This document shows, piece by piece, positions 9,214-18,562 of a stretch of DNA of 64,000 nucleotides. The notes beneath the pieces were generated by a model. That model ran no database searches. It saw only the letters and a list, made by a program, of their open reading frames with translations, and had not been told where the DNA came from. Positions within the stretch are counted from its first letter, which is position 1. Every line of letters starts with the position of its first letter. Source of the stretch: Chitinophagales bacterium (lineage in GTDB: Bacteria > Bacteroidota > Bacteroidia > Chitinophagales > CAIODY01); assembly GCA_947452995.1 (NCBI GenBank), contig CANGEV010000002.1:65172-129171 (forward strand), written 5' to 3'. The position numbers and the translations under genes were made by a program.

Positions 9214-10639
9214 TTTTTATAAACTTCTTCGTAAAGCTTCCTTCACTCGGGTTTTGTGCGCGGATGATATAGGTGCCAGAAGGCCAATTGCTACAATTTA
9301 CCTCTACTTGTGAAACTTTGTTATCTGAGAACATTAGTTCGCCGAGCATATTATAAATCTGCAAAGCAGAGGCTTGATTTAATTTAATAGTGAATTTGTC
9401 TTGGCTTGGGTTAGGGAAGATATTCGCGTCATTTGTGTTGCTGCTATTAATTCCTGTTGCCCAATTAAATTCAATGAAATCATCATACACAGATTTTGTT
9501 GAATTAATATAAGCCATTGATGAAAATGAGTCATAGAATTGCATGATCTTCTCAGTCATTGCTCCTTGAATGCTGTATTGGTATTTTGTTCCATTGTATA
9601 TAATCCAACTAGCAGATCCATCCCAACTATACGTTTCTGCTATGGTTTGATTATCATAAGAATCAAATTGCGTTATTGTCTTTGTGTCATTCGTCCATGA
9701 AGTTCCAGTATACAATTCAGAAATTGCTACATTGCTATTGTTTGTGCTGTATGTAATGTTGCAACGCGTGTCCCACAACCAATTGTTCATGGAGAGGTCA
9801 TATGAGTCCATATAATAGCTTTGAATTAAGGAATTGTCAATGTTCCCATTCCATTGGTACCAAACTAAATTATAAACTCTGTAGCTAGGATCCCAACCAC
9901 CACTGCTTGGTTCTGATATTATTAAACTGGCTAAAATATTTTGATTGGTATAGGTATAGTTGTCGAGTTCATAGGGAATCCACGTATTCGTGCTACCATC
10001 AAAATAATCCATTTGTTCCATAAGTTTTGATCCTTGCGCATTATAAGTAATATTTATAGAACGATCTGAAATCATAAAAGTAAGACTGGTAGCATCCCAC
10101 ATTGAATTGGTGATACTGCTTGGCCATCCTTGTGAATTATAGGTATAGGCATGTTGGTAAGCAGAGACAATAACCCAAGTGTTTGTTGTATTATCCCAAT
10201 ATTCAGACTGATCAAGCGTGGTATTTAAATGAATATCGTAGTTGATAGTTCTGTTGTAGTAGTTAATCCAAGTATTCGTTGTGTTATCCCAATATTGTGT
10301 TAAACTGGATGTCATTAATCCATTGCTACCGAATGTATTTGTTTGTAAGGCTATATTTACTCCGTTTTGATCCTTTTGTAGTTTAGACAATATATGCGCC
10401 TTATTGTCGTAAGTATAGAGTGCAGTATCGGAGAAAGTCCAATTGCTTGCTGTATCATTCCAATAGTAATTCATCTCACGTTTAGGCGTGAAAAGACTAG
10501 TTGCTTTACTTGCTTGTGCGCTGTTTTGTTTTGGAAGAAATTTTTCTTGTAATGATTTTTTGATATCGACTTTTGCAAAGGCGATATTGCAAAGGGTTGT
10601 TACTAAAAATAAGAAAGTAGTAGCAGTTGATTTATTCAT
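9209..10639 (-). CDS. T9SS type A sorting-domain protein with repeated YWDNTTNTW-like units
   Basis: Signal peptide; repeats YWNDTASNW, YWDNTTNTWI, YWDNTTNTWV, YFDGSTNTWI; C-terminal NIFPNPSQDKFTI...GTYIIRAQ...FTKKFIKS. Confidence 0.85.
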   Translation of the reverse strand: MNKSTATTFLFLVTTLCNIAFAKVDIKKSLQEKFLPKQNSAQASKATSLFTPKREMNYYWNDTASNWTFSDTALYTYDNKAHILSKLQKDQNGVNIALQTNTFGSNGLMTSSLTQYWDNTTNTWINYYNRTINYDIHLNTTLDQSEYWDNTTNTWVIVSAYQHAYTYNSQGWPSSITNSMWDATSLTFMISDRSINITYNAQGSKLMEQMDYFDGSTNTWIPYELDNYTYTNQNILASLIISEPSSGGWDPSYRVYNLVWYQWNGNIDNSLIQSYYMDSYDLSMNNWLWDTRCNITYSTNNSNVAISELYTGTSWTNDTKTITQFDSYDNQTIAETYSWDGSASWIIYNGTKYQYSIQGAMTEKIMQFYDSFSSMAYINSTKSVYDDFIEFNWATGINSSNTNDANIFPNPSQDKFTIKLNQASALQIYNMLGELMFSDNKVSQVEVNCSNWPSGTYIIRAQNPSEGSFTKKFIKS

Positions 10640-10692
10640 GATCTATTATTTTTTATTTTTATACAATTATTATGCCGAAAATGAGGTTGTAA

Positions 10693-11196
10693 TTACCAAT
10701 TCGCTACGGATCGATTGAAAATCTCATCTGCTATAAGCTTGCTGATCTGTGTACATAAGTCGTTCTCTACAGATGCAAGTGATTGTGAAGCGTCGTAGGT
10801 GCTTGTCTTTGTGATAGTTGTATTCCACGACTCTTTCGTGTTCACTCTATTCACATAATCTACCTTCACGCTAATGGAAAGTTGATTCGAAGCTGCTTGA
10901 TTGCCATTTCTACCGATAGCTATTATGCTGTAATCTGTAATGTTACCGCTGAATTCTAAATCTCCTCCTTTGTCAATAATCTGTAAACGGGTTTCACGCG
11001 TGAATTTATCTTTGAGTGTTTCAGTTAACAATTGGCTTAAAGCAGGATTCACCTTCATCGCGTTGTTAGGGATATACTTAATCGTAACCGTACGAATGTT
11101 CGGTGCAATCGATGCTCCGGTAAAGGAGTAGAAACCGCAAGAACTAATATGTGGAAGTGCCACTATAAAAAGTAAAACAAGTAATCTAGTCTTCAT
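10693..11196 (-). CDS. lptE: LptE-family LPS assembly lipoprotein
   Basis: Lipobox-like HISSCGFYSFTG, followed by the Bacteroidota LptE pattern (SIAPNIRTVTIKYIPN..., LSQLLTETLKDKFTRETRL); adjacent to the sigma-54 activator. Confidence 0.8.
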   Translation of the reverse strand: MKTRLLVLLFIVALPHISSCGFYSFTGASIAPNIRTVTIKYIPNNAMKVNPALSQLLTETLKDKFTRETRLQIIDKGGDLEFSGNITDYSIIAIGRNGNQAASNQLSISVKVDYVNRVNTKESWNTTITKTSTYDASQSLASVENDLCTQISKLIADEIFNRSVANW

Positions 11197-12433
11197 TGAT
11201 ATTATATTCTTTTACTTTTCTATATAAAGTCCGTTCTGAAATACCCAATTCTTGGGCGGCATTGCGTCGTCTGTTTTTATGCTTCTTTAAAGCTTTTTCA
11301 ATGAGTTCTTTTTCGCGCTCTGCCAAATTTAACGACTCATCGACAACTGGCGAAGTATGTACTACCAAAGTGTTCGGGTTATTCGTATTGATTGGGGCCG
11401 GTAAATTTGTGTTCAAATTGCTTGGATGAATATTAACCGCATTATTCGAAGGGTCGAAATAGTGGACTTCATTCAAGCTTGTATTGTTAATCATCGGCTG
11501 ACCTTGCAATATGTTCGCAAATGCTTGTTTAAGGTCGTTCACGTCTTTTTTCATGTCGAACAATACCTTGTACATCAGTTCACGTTCGTTTGCAAAATTT
11601 GCAGTACTGTTTTGATTTGTTTCTCCGAATGCAGCTGGTAAGGTGGTGTTACCTGTTTCTGGCAAAAATGCTTTAAGATCCAAGACGTTCAATTCTCGCT
11701 TTTCCGATAAGACTGAAATCTGTTCGGCCATGTTTTTTAGCTCGCGTATATTGCCGGGAAAAGGGTAGGCAAGTAATAAATTCTTCGCCCCTTCATCCAA
11801 GCTGATAGGATTGCTTCTATATTTCTCGGCGAAGCTGATACAGAACTTTCTAAATAATAATAGGATATCATCCTTCCGTTCACGCAAGGCTGGAACTTTT
11901 ATCGGAACGGTACTTAAACGATAGTACAGATCCTCTCTAAACTTCCCAAGGCTGATCATATCCTTCAAATTTACGTTCGTCGCTGCAATCACGCGCACTT
12001 CTGTCTTCTGAACTTTTGAAGAACCTACTTTGATAAATTCACCTGTCTCTAATACGCGCAGTAGACGTGCTTGCGTTCCTAAGGGCATTTCTGCAATTTC
12101 ATCCAAGAAAATAGTTCCACCGTTCACCGTTTCGAAATAACCCTTTCTTGCTTCTGTTGCTCCGGTGAAGGATCCTTTCTCGTGTCCAAATAGTTCTGAA
12201 TCAATAGTCCCTTCTGGAATCGCGCCACAATTGACAGCGATAAAGGGATTATGTTTTCGAGTAGAGAGTTGATGAATCACTTGTGAAAACACTTCCTTGC
12301 CGACACCACTTTCCCCTGTAATCAATACAGATAAATCCGTAGGAGCTACTTGCATAGCTACTTGTAAGGCATAATTTAATGCAGGTGTATTACCTAAAAT
12401 CCCAAATCGTTGTTTTAATGACTGCAATTCCAC
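11186..12433 (-). CDS. Sigma-54-dependent transcriptional activator (AAA+ and Fis HTH, no receiver domain)
   Basis: Walker A GESGVGKE, GSFTGA loop, GGTIFLDEIAEMP, C-terminal RRNAAQELGISERTLYRKVKEY. Confidence 0.93.
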   Translation of the reverse strand: MELQSLKQRFGILGNTPALNYALQVAMQVAPTDLSVLITGESGVGKEVFSQVIHQLSTRKHNPFIAVNCGAIPEGTIDSELFGHEKGSFTGATEARKGYFETVNGGTIFLDEIAEMPLGTQARLLRVLETGEFIKVGSSKVQKTEVRVIAATNVNLKDMISLGKFREDLYYRLSTVPIKVPALRERKDDILLLFRKFCISFAEKYRSNPISLDEGAKNLLLAYPFPGNIRELKNMAEQISVLSEKRELNVLDLKAFLPETGNTTLPAAFGETNQNSTANFANERELMYKVLFDMKKDVNDLKQAFANILQGQPMINNTSLNEVHYFDPSNNAVNIHPSNLNTNLPAPINTNNPNTLVVHTSPVVDESLNLAEREKELIEKALKKHKNRRRNAAQELGISERTLYRKVKEYNINED

Positions 12434-12533
12434 TTTTCTTGATTTTATGTAAAATTAAGCTCTATCGCTGACATTTTGTCAGTTTAACATTTTCTTTTAT
12501 TTTGTTATATTCGTAGGATATAACCACTATAAA

Positions 12534-14120
12534 ATGAAAAAAATAACCTCTCTCTTTTTACTATGCTTCATTACGGTGAGTGCATGGGCGCAATGGACTT
12601 CGCAAGATAATGCCTTGCCTGGTACCAAGTCGATTATTGATATGCACGCAACGAGTGCAATGAACGTATGGGCTGCTGCCAATCCTCAACCTGGAGGAAC
12701 AGGTGCGGCATCCTTCGATTTTACGCATACAAATGATGGTGGATTAACATGGACTGCTGGAACGATCAACGGTACAGGTGCTTCTGCCTATAGCAATTCC
12801 AGTATCTTTGGTATTGATACGAATACTGCCTGGGTATGTATGTACAACCCGAATGGCGGTGGCGGCGGAGTTTATCAGACAGCCGATGGTGGTGCGAATT
12901 GGACCCGTCGTTGTACTAACGGATTCACCAATGCAAACAGCTTTCCTGATTTCATCTATTTCAAAGATGCCAATAATGGGATGGTAGTAGGCGATCCGGT
13001 AGGCACTGATTTCGAAATTTATACTACGTCAGATGCCGGTGCAACATGGACTTTAGTTCCTGGTTCTACTATGCCGAACGCTGGTGGCACAGAATATGGT
13101 TTGACCGCTAACTACTGCGCAATGGGCAATACGATTTGGTTTGGTACTACAACAGGTCGTGTATATCGTACTACTGATTTTGGTGCTACATGGACTGCTG
13201 CGAATACAGGTGCAAACTATATCACTTCCGTTGCTTTCAAGAATGCGTCTGAAGGATTGGCATTAGATTCGATGAGCAATCTCTACAAAACATTGGATGG
13301 AGGTGCTACGTGGACAAGCCTTGGTCAAACAGGCGATTATTATTCTTTTTTAATCCGTTATGTTCCAGGAACGACGAACACGTACATCGCTGCGGGTCGT
13401 GATTTGGCAACTTCAAGCATTGAAGGTTCTGCCTATTCAACCGATGGTGGTGTTACCTGGACGATGTTAGATAATGCGGTTTACCATAATGCATTTGCAA
13501 TTTGGGATGCGACGAATATTTGGAGTGGCGGCTACCGTGATGCAACACAGCCTGCGACTTTCCCGGGTATGTATTTCTACAGTGGAACACCTTTCGTTAC
13601 GGGTCCGCAGTTGAGTCTTTCCAATCCAAATGGCGGTGAGAACCTACAAGGCGGTTCAAACTACGCTATTAATTGGTCGAGCTATCAAGTTTCGAATGTA
13701 AAGATTGAGTATACGACTAATGGTGGTAATAATTGGAATGTGATTGCAAACAGCGTTCCTAACGTAAATATGTATACTTGGACTGTTCCGCAGATTAATT
13801 CTACGAATTGCAAAGTGCGTATTTCTGATGCAGCGAACAACACCTTAACAGCGATGAGTGCAGCTACGTTTAGCATCACTTCAAATGTTGGATTGAATGA
13901 ATTATCACTTGCTACTTTGAAGGTATTCCCGAGCATTTGTTCGACTACCTTAACAATTCAAAATGCGAAGTCAAAAGTTTGGACAATCCTTGCTGCTGAT
14001 GGTCGTGAAGTATTGAAAGGGGAGTTGACAAGCGCAAACACTATTGATGTGAGTGCTTTGGAATCGGCTGTTTATGTATTGCGTGTAGGAAATGAAAATA
14101 TCCGTTTTGTGAAGGAATAA
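12534..14120 (+). CDS. Secreted BNR/Ycf48-like beta-propeller protein with T9SS sorting domain
   Basis: Signal peptide; repeated TxDGGxTW/GATWT motifs; C-terminal VFPSICSTTLTIQNA...AVYVLRVGNENIRFVKE. Confidence 0.85.
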   Translation: MKKITSLFLLCFITVSAWAQWTSQDNALPGTKSIIDMHATSAMNVWAAANPQPGGTGAASFDFTHTNDGGLTWTAGTINGTGASAYSNSSIFGIDTNTAWVCMYNPNGGGGGVYQTADGGANWTRRCTNGFTNANSFPDFIYFKDANNGMVVGDPVGTDFEIYTTSDAGATWTLVPGSTMPNAGGTEYGLTANYCAMGNTIWFGTTTGRVYRTTDFGATWTAANTGANYITSVAFKNASEGLALDSMSNLYKTLDGGATWTSLGQTGDYYSFLIRYVPGTTNTYIAAGRDLATSSIEGSAYSTDGGVTWTMLDNAVYHNAFAIWDATNIWSGGYRDATQPATFPGMYFYSGTPFVTGPQLSLSNPNGGENLQGGSNYAINWSSYQVSNVKIEYTTNGGNNWNVIANSVPNVNMYTWTVPQINSTNCKVRISDAANNTLTAMSAATFSITSNVGLNELSLATLKVFPSICSTTLTIQNAKSKVWTILAADGREVLKGELTSANTIDVSALESAVYVLRVGNENIRFVKE

Positions 14121-14121
14121 G

Positions 14122-15069
14122 TTATTTCTTCTGCCAGAAAGTAAGCCCGCTTTCCAGTTCGTTCAGCATGCTGATATAACTGCCGAAGCGGGTTTCTGCT
14201 ATACGGCCGTCATTCACAGCTTCTTTTACAGCGCAGTCTGGCTCATTGACGTGTTTGCAATTATTGAATTTGCATTGCGACATTAAGGCACGCATTTCAG
14301 GGAAGTACTGAGCGATCTCATGACTTTCGATATCGTAGATGCCGAGTTCTTTTACGCCGGGCGTATCGATGACATAGCTATTTTCATCGTAGCTGAGGGC
14401 ATGACGTTCTGCGAAAGTAGTTGTATGTTGCCCTTTCTCATTATGATCGGAGACGGATTGAGTCTTTAATCTGAGTGAAGGAATCAAATGATTGATCAAG
14501 GCCGATTTCCCGACGCCACTATGTCCGCTTAATAGGGTTGTTTTTCCTTTTAAAATCGGCTCTAATACGTCGAGTCCTATTTGCTCTCTAACAGAGATAA
14601 TATGTACTTGGTAGCCGATTTGTTGATAGATATCTTCGGCTTCGGCGAGTTTATCGATGGCTTCTTCGTCGTATAGGTCGACTTTATTAAACACCAAAAT
14701 CACGGGCACGTGAAAGGCCTCTGCCATGGTCGTAAAACGATCGATGAAACCGAGTGGTACGCGTGGTTGTACGAGGCTTGTTACAAGTAAAGTTTGATCG
14801 ATATTTGCTGCGATGATTTGTCGATGGGCCTTTTTATGTGGGTCGGAGCGCGTGATTAAATTTTTACGCGGAAGAGGCTTGCTAATGGAGGCAAATTCAC
14901 CGTTTGGTTCCATCTCAAATTCAACCACATCACCCACCGCAATGGGGTTGGATGACTTACTATCCGATAGACGGAGTTTTCCTTTCAGACGGGCTTTTAC
15001 GGTGTTTTTATTTTCAGTGTGTAGTAAATACCAACTACCTGTCGACTTTATAACGATCCCTGTTTCCAT
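14122..15069 (-). CDS. rsgA: Ribosome small-subunit-dependent GTPase
   Basis: Circularly permuted GTPase: NKVD, then GHSGVGKSALIN, DTPGVKELG, and C-terminal zinc motif CKFNNCKHVNEPDC. Confidence 0.95.
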   Translation of the reverse strand: METGIVIKSTGSWYLLHTENKNTVKARLKGKLRLSDSKSSNPIAVGDVVEFEMEPNGEFASISKPLPRKNLITRSDPHKKAHRQIIAANIDQTLLVTSLVQPRVPLGFIDRFTTMAEAFHVPVILVFNKVDLYDEEAIDKLAEAEDIYQQIGYQVHIISVREQIGLDVLEPILKGKTTLLSGHSGVGKSALINHLIPSLRLKTQSVSDHNEKGQHTTTFAERHALSYDENSYVIDTPGVKELGIYDIESHEIAQYFPEMRALMSQCKFNNCKHVNEPDCAVKEAVNDGRIAETRFGSYISMLNELESGLTFWQKK

Positions 15070-15821
15070 TAGGCATTCACTTGATGTATCGCTGCGGCAA
15101 TTTCGTTTAGTAGGCTCGGGTCTTTTTCAATCGCGTTGCCTACCACGATGATATCTGCACCTGCTTTGCAAGTTTCGATTGCTTGTGAAGTACTTCTTAT
15201 TCCACCACCAACGATGATGGGCGATTGTATGCTCGCTTTCACTTTTTGAATGAGTGCGCTGTTAACAGGTTCTTTAGCACCACTACCTGCATCTAAATAA
15301 AAAAGAGATAATCCGAGCATTTCCCCGGCCATTGCTGTGCAAGCGGCTATATCAGGCTTGTTTGCAGGGATAGGCAAGGTATTGCTTATATAAGAAACCG
15401 TAGTTGCAGCACCACCGTCGATGAGCATATAGCCGGTGGGCAAAACTTCTAAACCACTTTGCTTAACTATCGGAGCGGATTGTACGTGTTGGCCGATTAA
15501 TAGGTCAGGGTTTCTTCCACTTATCAATGAAAGAAAGAGTATTGCATCCGCTTCCTTGGTTACTTGCATGCCGTTGCCGGGGAATAGAATAACAGGGATA
15601 GAACAAGCACTTTTTATTTGCTTTGCCACAGCCTCCAAAACGTCCTTTGTGAGCAAACTTCCTCCTAAGAAAAATAAATCTACTTTGGCATCTACCGCGC
15701 GTTGAATCAACGCTGGTAAGGTATGTGAATCGATTTTGTCAGGATCGATTAACACGGCGAAAAGTTTTTGGCTGTTCGACTGTGCCTTCAGTATGTTTTG
15801 TTTGATAGTCATTCTTTGCAA
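15069..15821 (-). CDS. Geranylgeranylglyceryl phosphate synthase family protein (PcrB/GGGPS)
   Basis: TIM-barrel motifs LIDPDK, LGGSLL, ILFPGN, LPTGYMLIDGG, YLDAGSGA, IVGGGIRS, GADIIVVGNAIE. Confidence 0.9.
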   Translation of the reverse strand: MQRMTIKQNILKAQSNSQKLFAVLIDPDKIDSHTLPALIQRAVDAKVDLFFLGGSLLTKDVLEAVAKQIKSACSIPVILFPGNGMQVTKEADAILFLSLISGRNPDLLIGQHVQSAPIVKQSGLEVLPTGYMLIDGGAATTVSYISNTLPIPANKPDIAACTAMAGEMLGLSLFYLDAGSGAKEPVNSALIQKVKASIQSPIIVGGGIRSTSQAIETCKAGADIIVVGNAIEKDPSLLNEIAAAIHQVNA

Positions 15822-15828
15822 TGCGTAA

Positions 15829-16722
15829 TTATTTCAATGGCTTTTCAATCACTTGAACTACATCGGCTTTATCCCCACTGCCGTGAACAAATGCTACTAA
15901 GTTTATATGATCAGCATTCCAAAGTGTTGGGATATTATCCATTTGGAAAACGTATACAGGAACGGAGCCTTTTTTTGTCTCATGCGTGATTAATGTACCT
16001 GTTGAATTGGTTAACATTTTACGTAGGATATTATGATGTTTAGCGTAAAATGTATCAATTTTATTGCTAACATATTGTGGATTGATGATGTCGTTCTCCA
16101 CAATCATAAAACTGATATATTGTGCGTCTGTAATATCAGCAGTGAAATGTAGTTCTATACGGCTTTTGATAGAGCGTGTGGAAGGGTTCCATGAATTACT
16201 CATTGTAATATTTACCGGAGTCGCGTTGTTAAGCACATTGTTTACTAGTCCTTCCCAAACAGCAGGAGGCGATTGGAAAGCCTTGGTTGCAGGCGGGAAA
16301 GTATGACGGTCGATTAAAGCTGTTGGCATTCCGCTATATGTGCCGAATAGTTTGTCGATATCTGTTGATTCTACAGTTTGAAAATTTTGTGCGTTCGCAA
16401 AATTATACGGATGCGTAAGCGGTTCTATGTTTTCATCCGCTACATGTAAGGTAACCCCAACCGTTCTGTTAGGATGATTTTGCAGAATTATTTCAGTAGC
16501 CTCGTGGCCCGTCCAGCAATTGGTACAACGAACACCTGAAAATTCTTCAATCAGAACTCGTTTAGGTTCGGCCGATTGCGGGATAGCGTCTACATAGTAA
16601 GAATCAAGTGCAATACCAGACTGTTTCACCAAATCAATTTTTGGTCCTTTCTCAGGTGTACACTGACTAAAAATACTGGCTACCGTAAGTAAGCCTAAAC
16701 TGAATAAATATATTTTTTTCAT
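15829..16722 (-). CDS. Omp28-related lipoprotein
   Basis: Lipobox SIFSQC; thioredoxin-like start KRVLIEEFSGVRCTNCWTGHEA typical of Omp28 proteins. Confidence 0.82.
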   Translation of the reverse strand: MKKIYLFSLGLLTVASIFSQCTPEKGPKIDLVKQSGIALDSYYVDAIPQSAEPKRVLIEEFSGVRCTNCWTGHEATEIILQNHPNRTVGVTLHVADENIEPLTHPYNFANAQNFQTVESTDIDKLFGTYSGMPTALIDRHTFPPATKAFQSPPAVWEGLVNNVLNNATPVNITMSNSWNPSTRSIKSRIELHFTADITDAQYISFMIVENDIINPQYVSNKIDTFYAKHHNILRKMLTNSTGTLITHETKKGSVPVYVFQMDNIPTLWNADHINLVAFVHGSGDKADVVQVIEKPLK

Positions 16723-16728
16723 ACTATG

Positions 16729-18360
16729 TTAGAAGGTAGTGTTTAAAGTAAATTTCAATCCGCTAAACGCTGGTTCGTAACGGCAGACGCCTCCGGTACA
16801 AACGACGCCATCCACTTGCTTAACAAAAGCTAAGGTCAAGCGTGTAGAGTGTTCTGTGAAGGACGTGAAGCAATTATAGTAGTGTGCTTGCGGATGTAAA
16901 TTGTCTGGATTTTGCTTCACATTATACATGTCCGACAAGGCAAATGACCAACGCGGGGCGATGTTGAATTCAATCAAGCCAAAGGCCCAAGAACCATAGT
17001 CTTGTTTGGTGTCTTGATATTGACCTTCGATGCGAATAGACCGTTTTTCTGAAAAGCGGTGTGTCCATTCTGCAAAAGGCGTATAAGCTACCATGAGCGG
17101 ATCGAGCGGGTGTCCGCGATAAATTGCTAAGCTATAATTCATGTATTGAAAACCTACATCAAAATGATCGTTTTTTAGTTTTTTGATTTCTACTTCACCA
17201 GAAATTTCTTGATAGATTTTTTCTCCGTTAGGTAATTCAATGTGCGTGAAATTCGCACTCGTTTTAATTCCTTTTGTTGGGGTGTAGAAAACATCTCCTT
17301 CATAGGCCATTTCACCTAACTCCTGTGTGGCAGGCATATAGCGGGCCGGAAGACGCAATGAATTTTGTTTTGCTAAAGGCGGTTGGAAGGAAATCATCCC
17401 CTTTAATAATTGCTCATTCGGGGACGTACGGAACACGAAATGATCTGTTTTCTTCCATTGGGCCGTAACGCCAAATCCTTTTACCGAGTAGTTTAGAGAG
17501 GTGAACATCACTGATCCAGGTACATTAATAAGCTTACCAAGACTATTATAAATTGCTTCACTTGTTTTACCTGCGTATTCACCATACCAACTGAAATTAC
17601 CCCAGTTCAAGGTATTGTAGAAGGAATATGCATAGGTGTTGTATTTTGGAATAAAGCGATCGATATAGTTTCCAGAGGAGTCGAGGGTTGTATATGAGTT
17701 GATAGTTGTAACGATAGCCGCCATACTATTGGCATCTAAGGTACGGTTGACGATAGATGCGCCAGGTGTCATTTGAACAGCACCGAAATCAAGAAAATAC
17801 TCTGCATTCGCACCTTTGATTACAGGATTATAGGTCGTAAATAAATTCTTTTGACGGCCGGTAAATGCTTTAATATAAAGGTTGTCGTGCAAGAACTTTC
17901 CTTTCACTTGAAAGCCAAAAGTGGAGTTGTCGATACCTAATCCGCGATCTTCATAAGAACGATAAACTATACCACTTCCAAATTGGTCATAAAAATAACC
18001 GCCGGTAATTGTAATGCCGTTGTTGAGCTCTTTTGAAGCGTTCCAAAAGCCAATTCCTTGCGCAGAGTAGTTTTGAGAGGGGTTATGTAGATTTGAGTTG
18101 TTAAACAAATCAAAGCGCACATTTGCGGTAAAGCCATTATTGGATGCATAGTTTAGGTTTAACCAACCTTCGCCGCCACTGCGTACGTTATCATACAGCG
18201 GATTACCAGCCGCTCCGATAGTAGAGTCGCGTTGATAAAAGTTTTGGTTGAGCTGAAAGCTGCCGCCGATATGTCCGCCACTCGGTAAAAGTTGGTTTTG
18301 TGCCTGCGAAGCTAAGGCGCAAAAGCCTAAAAATAGGGTTGATAGTATTCTAAAACGCAT
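16729..18360 (-). CDS. DUF6029-like outer-membrane protein
   Basis: Signal peptide; long beta-barrel pattern; ends in FTLNTTF with terminal aromatic; adjacent to the Omp28 protein. Confidence 0.65.
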   Translation of the reverse strand: MRFRILSTLFLGFCALASQAQNQLLPSGGHIGGSFQLNQNFYQRDSTIGAAGNPLYDNVRSGGEGWLNLNYASNNGFTANVRFDLFNNSNLHNPSQNYSAQGIGFWNASKELNNGITITGGYFYDQFGSGIVYRSYEDRGLGIDNSTFGFQVKGKFLHDNLYIKAFTGRQKNLFTTYNPVIKGANAEYFLDFGAVQMTPGASIVNRTLDANSMAAIVTTINSYTTLDSSGNYIDRFIPKYNTYAYSFYNTLNWGNFSWYGEYAGKTSEAIYNSLGKLINVPGSVMFTSLNYSVKGFGVTAQWKKTDHFVFRTSPNEQLLKGMISFQPPLAKQNSLRLPARYMPATQELGEMAYEGDVFYTPTKGIKTSANFTHIELPNGEKIYQEISGEVEIKKLKNDHFDVGFQYMNYSLAIYRGHPLDPLMVAYTPFAEWTHRFSEKRSIRIEGQYQDTKQDYGSWAFGLIEFNIAPRWSFALSDMYNVKQNPDNLHPQAHYYNCFTSFTEHSTRLTLAFVKQVDGVVCTGGVCRYEPAFSGLKFTLNTTF

Positions 18361-18380
18361 TTTTATAAGGTATAAACATT

Positions 18381-18388
18381 CAAAAATA
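18381..18388 (-). promoter_or_regulatory. Bacteroidota -7 element for the DUF6029/Omp28 operon
   Basis: CAAAAATA = TATTTTTG on - strand, about 20 bp upstream of the ATG. Confidence 0.45.
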
Positions 18389-18510
18389 CGAAAAATCAGG
18401 CGATTTTTGTAGGCTTTTATGTATTATCAAGCCGCTTTTGAGAAAATCATAAAAGCCTTGCTTTTCAAGGTATTTTGTCCTTGTTTTTTAGTTTTTTTTA
18501 AGGAACTTTT

Positions 18511-18518
18511 TAACTTTG
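18511..18518 (+). promoter_or_regulatory. Bacteroidota -7 element upstream of smc
   Basis: TAACTTTG, 45 bp upstream of the GTG start. Confidence 0.5.
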
Positions 18519-18562
18519 TCCTCCTTGCCTAATTTTGGCAAAAAGCTAAAATCATTCTCTCC

